Positions 46,450-58,293 of a stretch of DNA of 64,000 nucleotides are shown in pieces. The notes below the pieces were generated by a model, which saw nothing but the letters and a program-made list of their open reading frames with translations, did not search any database and had not been told where the DNA came from. The DNA comes from Elysia chlorotica (taxonomy: Eukaryota; Mollusca; Gastropoda; Plakobranchidae). The translations under genes were made by a program, and so were the position numbers. Where the stretch lies: the NCBI GenBank assembly GCA_003991915.1, contig RQTK01000164.1, positions 601,200 to 665,199 on the forward strand. Reading direction: 5' to 3'. How positions within the stretch are numbered: the first letter of the stretch is position 1; every line of letters starts with the position of its first letter.

Positions 46450-48178
46450 AATAATATTACAGGCCATTAATAAATATTTCCTTTGGATTAAATACACGTG
46501 CCTTTTTCTAAATCAACGGCAAAGAAGAAGAAAGTAGAAAAAAGAGTGGAGTCAGTGATCCAAAGACAGAGCACATAGCTTCTATTCGGAAGGCTGCGAG
46601 TTTGAGATCCGCTATGTCACCCCACGTTTCTAATCCTAGGATCGTAAGTACAATGTTGCGGTAGCTTACGACGTATCGCAAGCCTCATTATTCTCATAAT
46701 TTGTTACGCGTTGTAAGCCCTCTTATTCTATATTGTTACGACGTGTCGCAGCACTGCAGTTACAGCCGATAGTACTAGTATAACAAGCGTCCCATAACGG
46801 CAAAGTCCCGGGTGTCTCGCTCTGTGGTCTCGTCAACGTGTAGAATCTTCCTTGGAGCTTTGCACACGTTCGACTGGAAGAATCAAAGTGTCGATGTCTC
46901 CTACGAAAGTTGTGGGTAAGTAAATAGAAAAAAAAAGTTTGGGACAGGAGAGGGTTCAGAGGTAAAACAGAGTGATGTTCTCAAATTGTATAATCGACTT
47001 GCGAATGCGCTTGGCAAAGGGCTTGGCGTGGTAAACAAGTTATAAAACAATTACACAGATTGTTTGGAGCCAGTAATATTGCCACGGAAAAATGATGGCA
47101 TGCCGTTTTCTTCACATGCCATTTCTTTAGTGACTCACCGTCTTGGAACAGGAAATGAGCAACTTGCAAGGTAGACTTTTTTTTATAGTCTTATCAGTAT
47201 ACATGCCAATAACTTATTTATTTCCATAGTATTTTTTCACATGGCACCGGGGCGGTTGGGAAGGCTGTCGCATTGTTATGGCTATTTCTGAATTGTCCTA
47301 TCTCGCTTTCCGGCAGGCATCCAGCTCTGTCTCACAAGAGTTTTGGTTTTTGAGTTGAGTTGGTTTAACGTCCGACATCAGTACTATATAGGCTATATTG
47401 TGGAAGGACCCCAAGACAAACGTCTGACAATTTTATGTGCTGCCACACACGAGACAGGGCGGGGATACCATGACTCATGTCTCAGCCGGTCACATTAAAC
47501 TGACACGATCAACAAGTTTGGAAGAAGTACTGTCATGGTATGAGATAAGTAATTAACATTAGGTGTTAACAGATTTAAAAATTCTAGAATTTAGATCTAG
47601 GTATTTTATAAAGGTTTGCTTTGATTTGAGTTAAATAAAAGCCTGATTATGCGCAGACTCGTTAGCTAGCTGCTGTGTGTTTGTTCTAGATCTGGTAGTT
47701 GCAGAATGGTGACGATTTTAACATTGATAATTGTTATAAAATTTTATCTGCAGGCTACAATCAATCAATAATTTACTCTGTTAAAGCGTGGCAGCTATAC
47801 CTCCCATCACGCAGATCACAGCCGAGGCGGGGTTGATCTGTGCTAATACCAATTAGGAATGTGATAAATCTGTGTGCTTCCGCTTTTCCTTGCTACCTCA
47901 AGAGTCTTATAAGATTAGGTATCGGACGGAGTTGAAGGTTAATTCAGAAACTATCAAGTTTCACACCTAGGTTTTAATGTGAAGATTTGACTAGCTGCGC
48001 CTCCTTTTAAGATCTCAATGTAGTGCTTATGGAGGGTTTCGTGGCACTGTTAGAATCGTATTGGGCCTTAAAATTATTAATATCAGCGTGATTGGGGTTA
48101 TAACACCAATAGTATTCTGCGTCATACAAATCTATTTCCACGAGACTTATTTTCTGCATGTCAAATGATACGTTCTCG
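46450..48178 (+). repeat. 1.7-kb direct repeat, left copy
   Basis: Matches 50882-52556 in order and orientation over its length: for example cacgtgcctttttctaaatc, tcccataacggcaaagtccc, cctgattatgcgc and ctgcgtcatacaaatctatt. It starts with a tRNA-like head (about 46565-46615) and contains a SINE at 47353-47512. There is no open frame of note, so it may be a large non-autonomous element or a segmental duplication. Confidence 0.8.
47353..47512 (-). mobile_element. SINE family 1 inside the left 1.7-kb copy
   Basis: Full body on the minus strand (plus: gagttggtttaacgtccgac ... cacattaaactgacac). The right 1.7-kb copy keeps only its last 40 bp (51855-51893), so the SINE predates the duplication and was deleted on the right, or was partly lost there. 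Confidence 0.75.
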
Positions 48179-48199
48179 TGTATTATGCTCACAATAATT

Positions 48200-48379
48200 C
48201 ATTAGTTTAAGGCTGATTCCCGTACCGAAGAAGCACACGTCCTTCATTAGTTTAAGGCTGATTCCCGTACTGAAGAAGCACACGTCCCTCATTAGTTTAA
48301 GGCTGATTCCCGTACTGAAGAAGCACACGTCCTTCATTAGTTTAAGGCTGATTCCCGTACTGAAGAAGCACACGTCCTT
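48200..48379 (-). repeat. Four-copy 45-bp tandem repeat
   Basis: Units begin at 48200, 48245, 48290 and 48335 and are almost identical. The period is exactly 15 codons, so one minus frame repeats the peptide KDVCFFSTGISLKLM. No start context, splice sites or family support a gene. Confidence 0.92.
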
Positions 48380-48539
48380 CATTAATCAATCAGAGTGAGT
48401 GACTCAAGAAACATTCAATGTTGCTGACTGCACAATAACATGGCCCCCCTTCGCCAACCCAGATGTTCTCACACGCCTCATCGACCTGCCTGCACGGACA
48501 GCTCACCCAGTTACCACACCGGCCCCACCGGTACCCACC

Positions 48540-49560
48540 GCTTCTAAGGTATACGGCTCCCTGGAGCTTTAATTTTAAACCACTGCAGGAGTACCGGTTT
48601 TACAAAGTGACGCGTCTGCCTGACACAGGTAGCGCGTGTTTTACACGCGGGAAAGAAGTGATGAATAAAAAGTCTCTTTAAACTTGTAGCCGAGAAGCAA
48701 AAACATGGCGGCCAGTCTGGGGGTTTCTAAGCCCGTGATTGGTCGAGTCGAACTTAAGGCTTAAAGAGGAAAATACTTTTGACTTAGGGGACGGACAACT
48801 ATGAGGGAAATAATGTTTTTCTAGAGCTTTGCTGGCATGGCTCTGCAGGAGGCCACTGAAACTTACCTCGTTGGTCTGTTTGAGGACAACCACATGTCAA
48901 TCTGATTGGGATGAAGGGAGAGAACAAAACAGCAACACGGGTTACAAGGCTTGAGCACATGATTGTCAGGATATATAGTAATTTCATTATTGTTGTGTTG
49001 ACGCAGTGTACTTTTTATCCTTATTAAACGATGCGTCTGCCTGATAAACGCGCCGCGCGTTGTTTTCACTCGCCATTACCAATTTGATGATTATTAGAAA
49101 AACAGACTAAACGGTTACGTTACAAGTTCTGGTCCCTAGTTACGTTGTTTTAGTTTTGCTTTGAAACGCGCAGCAGGACTGTCTGCTTCAGAAAGCGGCG
49201 CGTCTATCTGTTAAACGTAGCGCGTCTTTTTCACGCGCCCCTATTTAGCTAGGAGAACTATAGACAGGACCACATATATTGATATTTCGAATCATTATAT
49301 AGCTGGCAGCCGAACGCTGCTGTGTTATAAGGGTCCCTGGAGCTTACATTTTAAACCACTGCAGGACTACCGGCGTTTATACCGAATATCCAAGCGTTTA
49401 GCCTTATTAAAACAACATTTTTCAGGGCTAGGCATTTTTGGCGCTTGCTCTTGCGGCGACTCGGACGTGTTTTTGTTAGCTCCAGTGTTGTTGTCATTCT
49501 CCCGAGGATAAGTCTGTTATTTTAAGCCCAAACATCTAGATTTATATATAGAGTTAAAGA
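48540..49560 (+). mobile_element. Probable LINE 5' region with internal repeats
   Basis: ccctggagctttaattttaa plus accactgcagga occurs at about 48559 and in similar form at 49332. The words gcgtctgcctgacacag / gcgtctgcctgataaac / gcgtctatctgttaaac followed by acgcg-rich stretches occur near 48610, 49031 and 49200. Repeated 5' units are known from LINE promoters, and this block leads into the endonuclease ORF at 49560. Confidence 0.45.
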
Positions 49561-50870
49561 TGAAGTTCATGTGCATTGTGTGGATACATTTCCTGGTAAT
49601 TTTAGCCACTTATTTGATTTTATTTGTGAAAAAGGTAGGAGCATATAACCTTAACAGTGAAGACCAAACTATACGTTACAGCCCCGCCATTCTGAAAAGT
49701 TTAAGACCACCCCAAGTGAGCTGTTCTAACCTCGGCCTTCAACCTCCACCAACCCCTCAGAAACAACACCGGAAAAGGGGGAGGAAAGGAGGTATAAGAG
49801 AAAAAAACAAACGACGAAAATCAAGACTCTATGTGCCTAGTGTTGTTTTTGGAAACACGCGATCTCTAAACAACAAGATAGAAGAACTACAAGCCTCATG
49901 TCGACATTTATACGAGTACAGAGACACCTCTGTATTAGGTTTCACTGAGACCTGGTTCGAGCCGTGCACACCAGACCAGTCAGTCAAGATTGATGGCTTC
50001 ACGCTATTGCGCGGTGACCGCACCTCACAGTCAGGCAAAGTGAGGGGCGGCGGAGTGTGCCTTTACATTAACGAACGCTGGGCCCACCCAAATAACATCA
50101 CAATCAAGAACAAACAGTGCACACCCGATCTTGAGCTTCTAACTGCTCACATACGCCCATTTTTCCTGCCCCGAGAATTTACTAGTGTGATCATTAACAT
50201 TGTGTACATTCCTCCTACTGCTGATTCCAAGGAGGCTATGTCAGAATTACATCAACAATACAAGACCAAGAAAGACAATGAACAGAAGCAATAAAACTTG
50301 CTCTAGGGGACTTTAATCACTGCACATTAGATTCCTTTCTACCCCACTACCATCAATATGTGACCTGCCCAACCAGACAAGACCGGACAATAGACCTATG
50401 CTACGGTAACGTCGCCAACGCATATAAGAGCTTTCCATTCCCTCCTCTCGGCGACTCAGACCACAACACCATCCGTCTGATGCCCAATTACAGACCGATC
50501 CTGAAACGCTGCAAGCCCAACTCTACAAAGCGTCAAGTCTTAACACCTGAGGGGCTGCAAAAACTACAGGGCTGCCTAGACTGCACAGACTGGCAGGTGT
50601 TCATTAACTCCTGCAATAGTATTGATGAACTTACCGAAACAGTGAATAGTTACATAAATTTTTGTGAACAGAATGTTATGACAACTAAAGCTATAACCAA
50701 ATTCCCCAATGACAAACCATGGGTAACAAGAGAGCTTAAAAGTCTACACAAAAAGAGAAAAGAGAAGCTTACAAAAATAATGACATTGAGAAGATGAAAG
50801 AAATATCAAAAAGAGTTAAAAGACAAGTGAAAGCAGATAAAGTAAAAACGCTGTAGAATACTTTTCATTC
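49560..50870 (+). pseudogene. Non-LTR retrotransposon endonuclease region, frameshifted
   Basis: ATG 49560 opens 244 codons, then a shift near 50260-50300 moves the reading to a second frame that ends at 50797. Endonuclease (APE-like) motifs are present in order: VVFGNTRSLNNKI, GFTETWFEP, KVRGGGVCLYIN, then in the second frame LALGDFNHCTLDSF and LGDSDHNTIRL, which hold the GDFN and SDH catalytic blocks. The N-terminus has a hydrophobic run and an Arg/Lys-rich stretch. No reverse transcriptase follows: homology stops around 50870, where the right 1.7-kb repeat begins. It is a truncated, dead LINE. Confidence 0.82.
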
Positions 50871-50881
50871 AGGGGTGTTAG

Positions 50882-52556
50882 AATAATATTACTGGCTATT
50901 CATAAATAATTTCTTTGGATGTCATACACGTGTTTTTTTCTAAATCAATGGCAAAGAAGAAGGAAGTAGAAAAAAGAGTGGAAACAGTGATCCAAAAACA
51001 GAGCACATATCTTCTATTCGGAAGGCTGCGAGTTTGAGCTCCGCTATGTCACCCCACGTTTTTAGTCCTAGCGTCGTTAGTACGACGTTGCGGTAGCTTA
51101 CGACGTATCACAAGCCTTCTTATTCGTATATTGTTATGACGCACCGTAAGTCTTATTATTCTTACATAGTTACGACGCGTAGTAAGCCTTATTTTTCTTA
51201 TAATTGTTACAACGCGTCGTAAGTCTTATTATTCTCATATTGTTACGACCAGTCGTAAGCCTTATTATTCTTATAGTTAAGACGTGTCGCAAACTAACGC
51301 AACACTGCAGTTACAGCCGATAGTGCTAGTATAACAAGCGTCCCATAACGGCAAAGTCCCGGGTGTCTCGCTCTGCGGTCTCATCGCCGTGTAGGATCTT
51401 CCATGAGCCTGGGACACGATCAACTATAAGAATCAAAGTGTCGATGTCTCCTACGAAAGTTGTGGGTGAGTAAAGAAAAAAAGGTTTGGGGCGGGAGAGG
51501 GTTCAGAGGTAAAACAGAATGGTGCTCTCAAATTGTATAATCGACTTGACAATGCACTTAGCATATTCACTGTAAACGAGTTATAAAATAATTACAGATT
51601 GTTTGGAGCCGGTAATATTGCCACGCAGAAATGATGGCATGACATTTTCTCCACATGACATTCAGTTTAGAGACTCACTGTCTTGGAACAGGATATGAGC
51701 AGCTTGCAATGTAGACTTTTTATAGTCTTATCAGTATACATGTACAATAACTTTATTTATTTCCATAGTATTTTTTTCACATGGCATCGGGGCGGTTGGG
51801 TGGCTGTCGTATTGTTATGGCTATTTCTGACTTGTCCAATCTCGCTTTCCGGCATACCATGACTCCTGTCTCAGCCGGTCACATTAATCTGACTCACAAG
51901 TTTGGAAGACGTACTGTCATGGTATGAGATAAGTAATTAACATTAGGTGTTAAGATTTGAAAATTCTAGAATTTAGATCTAGGTATTCTATTGAGGTTTG
52001 TTTTGATTTGAAGTAAATAAAAGCCTGATTATGCGCGACTTGTTAGCTAGCTGCTTTGTACTAGTTCTGGATCAGGTAGTTGCAGAATGGTGATTTAAAT
52101 ATTGATAATTGTTAAAATTCAATCTGTAGGCTACTATCAATCAATCAATCAATCATTTACTCTGTTAAAGCGTGTCATCGACATCTTCCATCACGCAGAT
52201 CACAGCCGACGTGGGGTGGGTCTGTAGCACCAACTAGGAATGTGGCAATGCGGCACGTTTCCGCTTTTCCTTGCTTCTTCACAAGTCTTAGGTAGCGGAC
52301 GGAGTTAAAATAAATTTATAAACTTCAATCAGTTTCATACCTTCTAGAGTTTTAATTTTTACTAGCTGTGCCTCCTTGTAAGGTCTAGTTGTAATGCTTA
52401 AGGGTTTCGTTGCACTGTCAGAATCGTATTAGGCCATACAAATTAATATCAGCATTGTATAACACCAACTGTTCTGCGTCATACAAATCTATTTCCCCGA
52501 GTCGTGTGGAATGATCATTTCCGTAATACGTTCTTGTGTTCGATACGCATACTTTC
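50882..52556 (+). repeat. 1.7-kb direct repeat, right copy
   Basis: Homologous to 46450-48178 with many substitutions and small indels. The cgtaagc-containing tandem block near 51060-51300 has about six units here against about three in the left copy, and most of the SINE is missing. Confidence 0.8.
51060..51300 (+). repeat. ~35-bp tandem block with (gc)ttacgacg / cgtcgtaag words
   Basis: Units of cgtaagccttattattctta plus tattgttacgacg follow each other about six times. At the left end, cgtcgttag ... gcggtagcttacgacg forms an inverted pair. Related words occur at about 665, 11875, 34240, 46645 and 58190. Confidence 0.7.
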
Positions 52557-52559
52557 TAT

Positions 52560-53617
52560 AAAGCGTGTTTATGACAGGGATTCACTCGAGTTGTTTAACT
52601 CGATTTTAACTAATTTCACTAATTATACTTAAAGAATCTTATGAATTCGTTATTCAACAGTTATTTCGAACCAAGCGTTCAGAAATGCCTCTCTCAGACC
52701 AAATCCTTGAGTAAATTGGTCAATATCACCAGGTGCCGTAGCCTGATTTCGTCTTATGTTATATATTAGAGTTACCCAACTTATGTGAAACCAAAAAAGA
52801 AAAAACAAGATGCTGGTATTTCAATTTTTTAAAATATTTTTTTTATTGAGAAACAAGAGTAATCAAACAGTAATTATGATGTTTTCAAAATCATAACATG
52901 TCACACTTTAAGCATTTATTACATTTGTTCACACTAAATCGCCGATTTCTTCACCTGTTAGTCTTTGTAGTTTCACAAGCTAAATTACATTATATAATTA
53001 TGCTTTGATGATACAAAATGTGACAAAACTAAAAGAAAGTGATTAGTGCAACCATTGAATCAAATTCAAACATTTAAAATCATGTAACATAGGTATGTAA
53101 ACAAATTTAACAAATTTGCAATTTGTGCAGAAATTTAAACTATTTTACCCTGACTAGGAACAAGCATTAGTCCAGTGTAAAAATAGCCGTTTTCGGAAGA
53201 CAACATTTGCTGACAATCAAGTCATTCATTCTTAATATTGGCAGATAACCAAACACTGTCCAACAACAACAAAAACTAATGTTCAGAGAAACAGTGTCCC
53301 TAAAGAATGGCAACGACCACAATCTTAGAAACAGTTAAATGGGTTACTTTCAGAGGCAAAGTTTTAAACTTTTCTTCTTTATTGATATGAAATGTACTTT
53401 TTTTTCTATCATATCAAAACAGTGAAATTGAAACCCTACACATTTCCAGTTTTTAAAGTAAGTTGACCAAATTTCAAAGGTTTCCTTGATGTGCCTTGGA
53501 TCATCAAATAAGATTGATAATTTTTTTTTTAAATTCTCAAAAGTTTACACAGCACATTGTAATTCATTGCACACCATGCTCAGATCCCTTGAAGCAGTAA
53601 CGCGGAGACAGCTGGGC
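52560..53617 (-). other. Probable 3' UTR and downstream flank of gene A
   Basis: AT-rich sequence after the gene A stop. A minus-strand AATAAA (plus tttatt, 52842-52847) about 770 bp past the stop is a candidate poly(A) signal. No other feature is seen. Confidence 0.45.
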
Positions 53618-56600
53618 TCAGGGCAAGGAGAATCCAGGGGGCAGCAGCACCGTGTCGATAGCATGGATCACTCCGTTAGTCACACTGCCGTCAGCGTAGA
53701 TCACTTTGGATTCGTTTATAACAACACCATCTGGAAAAAAAAAACAGAATTTCAGGTAAAAAGACAGGAAAAAACATCCACATAAGTCATTCGCTATTCT
53801 GGACTTTGTATGTTGCTTGGAAGTCCAGCGTTATCACTATAAAGGCTATATTATGGTCGGACCTCAAGACTAACGTCTGACGTGTTACATGCTGCCACAA
53901 AGAGACGACCGTGCAAGTTGTCTCAGCCGATCACATTACATTGACACCGGCTTGACCAGTGGGGGACGAAATTGGACAAATAAATTTTTGATAACATTGT
54001 GGGTTTCGAAGCAGGGCCCTCCTGATTGGGATACCAACGCTCTACCACTTGCATCAGCTATTTTGGACAAGTTCAAGATGGTACAAAATGAGGACATTGA
54101 AAAAATCATGAGAAATATAATGAACATCTTTATTTCTCGGCTAATTTGGATAGGTAAAAAAAAAAGGGCTTATCTTAAGATTGCAACTAAATTTCTCTTA
54201 GGGAGAAGGATTAGGAATGATTGAATTCATGAACGGATTAGATTAACATATCCTTGAAGATCAAATATTTATGTCGTAAAGCTTGGTGAACACATAGAAA
54301 AACATCAAATAAAAAGAAGTACATAGGCGACTCAAATTACGAAACACAAAACGCGTACTCTTTCGGCCTTACGCCTTCAATTCCTGAAAGGCCCGCCTGT
54401 AACTTTTCTCTAATGAAATCATTCACTAGTTTCAACCTTGTGGCGGTAGAACTAACACCCATGAGTTATATTCTCTATAGCCCAAGTGCTAGAACCGACC
54501 TGCTGAGATGTTGACTGCCACATCCTGGCCCTCCACCGTCTTGACATTCCCAGAGGACAGGCCAGCGCTGCAGACTGTGCCGGACACGACGTGGTAGGTC
54601 AGGACCTCTGCAGGGAGACAAAACGTAGAAGACATGGAGAATAAAAACAATAAAATTCAAAAAGTTATATAACTACTCACCACTCGAAAAAATCAAAGTT
54701 GGAGACAAAATCAAATATGCAATGTAATGTATTTTGACTACCATGGTAACCATAAATCCTTGGTGCCTTAAACCCAGTTTCAACCATACATGTAATCATT
54801 AAGACAACTTGCTCTCTTGCTCGCTACCTTCCTCCCTCCCTCTTTCCCTCCCCTCTCTATGGGAATATGGACTGTCGGGAGCCACGGGATCGCCCTGACA
54901 TCTTTTCCAACAACACATTCGGGGTAAAAAATAAAATCCTCCCGCAACATCTCAGCTATCTGGGAGACCATGGAATGCATTTATTTAAGATGCTCAGTTT
55001 CCAATGCCAAACGGCACGGCACGGCACTACATGATGATCAACTCATTGGGGATAAAAAAAAATTTAAATCCTCCCGCAACATCTCGGCTATCTGGGTGAC
55101 CATGGAATGCGTTGATTTAAGATGCTCAGTTTCAGTAACAACATTTTCTGACAAGTTCCAACTCACTGGACAGCTCCTTCGGATTGTGGATCAGTTTCTC
55201 GATGGTGCCGGGCGGGAGCTTGCCGAACGCCTTGTCTGTTGGGGCGAACACAGTGAAGGGGCCGGGTCCGCTCAGAGTCTCCACAAGCCCCGCGACCTTG
55301 ACCGCCGTCACAAGAGTCTTGAACACCGGGCAGCCGGACAGGGTGGAGACAATGTTGCCGGCAGGGGGGATCATCACAGCGTTCAGGACATGGATGACGC
55401 CGTTGGACGCGGCCTGGTCAACACGGCTCAGGTCAATGGGGGCGCACTGGGCGGTGGCCTGGAGGGGTTGAGACATTTTTTTCGGATTATTTTTCTCATT
55501 TTCTAAATATCTATTATATTAATATTAATATTATTGGTAGTGGTGGTGGTTGTATTTTAACTATTGAAATAAGGTTATTAATATCCACTTCTTTTGTTCG
55601 GAAACATGATCATAGTTTCTAAATAAGTAAACACCTGCACATCATAACTTCACACATAACTTTTCCACAGCAATTCTCTCTTACTATAGATACTGTGTTA
55701 ATTACCACTGTTAATTATAGTTCTATGAAAAACAAGTAACGAATGCAACCTGAGGTAGTAATAACTATACTTTCAGGACAAATATTCCAGTCTGTATAAG
55801 TTTTAACAGTAGATTAGTGTCTCATATTGGCAGTTCCACGATTCACTATTTTGACACAGAAAAATGAGTATAAACTGCCTTACTATTCTAAACACCACTC
55901 AAGAGTATAATACAATCAGATTTTGGTTTTCACAGACTTACCACCGACTTTGAGTCCTTAGTGTAGAGATTGATCCGGAGTTTCCTGCCCTCCACTGTGG
56001 AGACCAGCAGCTCGTTCTTTAGACTCTTGGACTCCACTTTGCCAGACAGAACGTGGAACTTGAGAATGTCCGCCAGTACGGTGATGTTAGCGGTTTCCTT
56101 TTGGGCCCACTCGGGGAGACTGGTGAAAGCGTTGTTTGTGGGCCCGAACACGGTGAAGGGGCCTGTGCACAGGATATATGTTTTAAACAGTTAGGATGAT
56201 TTGGTTCAAAGTTGGCTTTAACATAATTATATTCTGACATTGACTTTAATTTGGACTCATTCATTGACGCGAGCTTCTTTTCATCTCTATAAAAGTATTT
56301 TTGCTCCCCCAATTCTCGTGTTATGATAACATCAATTCTGAAGATGCTGAAAAATTACACTACATGTACTCTTAAAATTCGTAGGTTTGTCTTCACAAGC
56401 GATATGAACATGTTGCGATACATGTCTCCTCACTTTTCCTATAAAACCATTGAAGTAGTATAATTATGACAGATGGTGGGTTTCGAATTGCAGACCTCCC
56501 GATACGGAGACCAACGTTCTACCACTTGAACTCTTTGATAAAACCACACCCCATAAATTAACAGGACAACCTGGTCCCCTGACCTGCAGACTCGAGGGTG

Positions 56601-58032
56601 GACTTGAGCCCCGCCGCGATCACCGCCTTGACCAGGCTGGTGAGGCCCAGACTGGCCGCCACGCCTGGGATGGGGTCGTCCGTCACGCGCGACATGCCGC
56701 CCTCCGCCCTCAGGATGCTCTCGCTGAACTGGCGTACGGCCAGGCTGTTGGGGTGCGGCGCGACCGCAGCCTTCTGCTCATGGTGCCTGGCCTCGGCCCG
56801 CTCCACGGGGTCATACTCCAGCACCATCTGGGGGGGGGGGGGGGGGAAAAAAAAGGAGGTGGGGGGTGAATATTTTCATATCTTGATGAGGGGGGGGAGG
56901 GGGAGATATGGTGGTTGGTTGGTTGGTTGGTTGGGTTTTAACGTCCAACGTCAGCAACTTATAGGCTATATCGTGGACGGGCCCCAAGACGGACGTCTTA
57001 CAATTTTATGTGCTGCCACACACGAGACAGGGTAGGGATACCATGACTCCTGTCTCAGCCGGTCACATTATACTGACACCGACCCAACCAGTAGGGATTG
57101 CAACAGCCAGGATTCGAACTCGGGACCTTTTGCGTCGGAAGGAGATATGGTGACGTAACCTTTTGTGTATAGTGTATTGTTTAGCAAGAAGGAGAGAAGA
57201 GGGTGTTTGTTTCTTCTGTTGCTTAATGTTCAACGTCAGCAGTATATTGGCTATATTGTGGACAAGCCCCAAGACTAACGTCTCTCAATATCATGTGCTG
57301 CCACACACGAGACAGGGCGAGGAGACCTGGACTACTGTCGCAGGTCACAATATATTGACACCGACCCAAGGAGAAATCGGACATAATTTTTTAACCTATC
57401 CTGCGTTTCGAACCGGTGATCTCACAATCTGAGACCAATATCTTGCTACCACTTGGCGCAGGACAGATACGTTTTCCCGAACTAAGTGTGCAAGGCTACG
57501 TCCAAAACTTACTCGCCGTGACGTTAAGGATCTTGTACTTGGACGATTTGATATATCACCCTCAATGTACGTGTTGTGTTCATTAAAGAGTAATAGCTGA
57601 TGTTTTGAAGGTCATTTGTAAAGAAAAGGTTTGAATAAATAAAGATACCTCTATTGTAAGTACCCGGTAACTCCCAGTATCATTCCATGGGAATATATCC
57701 CCAAGATCAAAGAAATAGGCATATTATTGTTTGTCCACGAATTTTGAAGCAGTAACAGGCTTTGAAATTGTATTAAAAATATAAAATTTAATTGCACGTT
57801 TAATCTAAAAATTGTCATTGCGAAAATTAATACAATTATTGATCAACTATTGTAATGTTGCGCTTCAGGTAAAAAAAAACAAGCGTAAGCTGCATGCTAA
57901 ATGATAATCATAGCGTTGCTTTGAATGAATTACCTTCTTCACATTGTCAATATTGATGTCCAGGTAGTGAGGCGAGGCACTGCAGGCCAGTGCGACCAGG
58001 GCTAGCAGGAGACAAGGTGTCAAGAACTTCAT
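53618..58032 (-). CDS. FAS1 gene A: secreted two-domain fasciclin protein (TGFBI/periostin-like)
   Basis: Exons (minus): 1 57934-58032, 2 56584-56827, 3 55942-56162, 4 55167-55458, 5 54500-54607, 6 53618-53730. They sum to 1077 bp, or 358 codons and TGA, with all junctions GT-AG and in phase (0,1,0,1,1). Exon 1 begins [20 protein letters not shown], a clear signal peptide. Domain 1: [26 protein letters not shown], then [16 protein letters not shown]. Domain 2: [49 protein letters not shown]. These are the H1 and H2 blocks of fasciclin domains. N-glycosylation sequons include NIT and NES. There is no membrane segment or GPI-type tail, so it should be secreted, as adhesive matrix proteins of this family are. 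It is the cleanest member of the local family and the reference for judging B, C and D. Confidence 0.92.
53815..54065 (-). mobile_element. SINE family 1 in gene A intron 5
   Basis: Complete minus-strand copy: a good tRNA-like head (agtggtagagcgttggtatc and, 25 bp on, ctgcttcgaaaccc) followed by the family body. Confidence 0.75.
54934..55139 (-). repeat. ~75-bp repeat pair beside the exon 4 donor, gene A
   Basis: tcctcccgcaacatctc.gct through aagatgctcagtttc occurs at about 54937 and 55069. The second copy ends about 22 bp from the exon 4 donor at 55166. Confidence 0.8.
56480..56540 (-). mobile_element. tRNA-like SINE head in gene A intron 2
   Basis: Minus strand: aagtggtagaacgttggtct and, at B-box distance, gcaattcgaaaccc. 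It has no recognisable body. Confidence 0.5.
56920..57150 (-). mobile_element. SINE family 1 in gene A intron 1
   Basis: Minus-strand copy with a ggtt run at its 3' end (plus strand, 56922-56934) and the head near 57110-57150 (B box gagttcgaatcct). Confidence 0.78.
57215..57465 (-). mobile_element. SINE family 1 in gene A intron 1, second copy
   Basis: Head on the minus strand: aagtggtagcaagatattgg and accggttcgaaacg. The body is slightly shortened. It sits about 70 bp from the previous copy in the same orientation. Confidence 0.72.
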
Positions 58033-58229
58033 GGTCAGCGATGATCGAATCCTCTATAGCAGGAAACACTGAGGACTGGATAGTGAAGAGTTATTTTACT
58101 CAAAATCAATTTAAGTCCAATTGTAGTGTACAAACTGTTGGCTTACTGACTTGGCTTAGGCCTCCTGTTGACGCGCGAATAAGGATTCTAGGGGCTGTAG
58201 GTACAAAGTCGCGGTAGCTTGTTTTTGCT

Positions 58230-58236
58230 CTTTATA
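58230..58236 (-). promoter_or_regulatory. Candidate TATA box of gene A
   Basis: TATAAAG on the minus strand, about 200 bp upstream of the ATG at 58032. The distance allows a 5' UTR of some 170 bp. Weak evidence on its own. Confidence 0.3.
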
Positions 58237-58293
58237 CGGTTGTCGTTTTTTTTAGTCGGGATTCTAAGTTTAAAGCACTGGTAGTACCCCTAA

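Noticed and set aside
46450..52556. LTR retrotransposon with 1.7-kb LTRs
   Set aside because: The interior holds a non-LTR endonuclease, no gag, protease or integrase motifs, and no TG...CA ends or primer-binding site were seen.
54000..54062. Functional tRNA gene on the minus strand
   Set aside because: A and B boxes are good, but acceptor and anticodon stems do not pair, and a SINE body follows directly.
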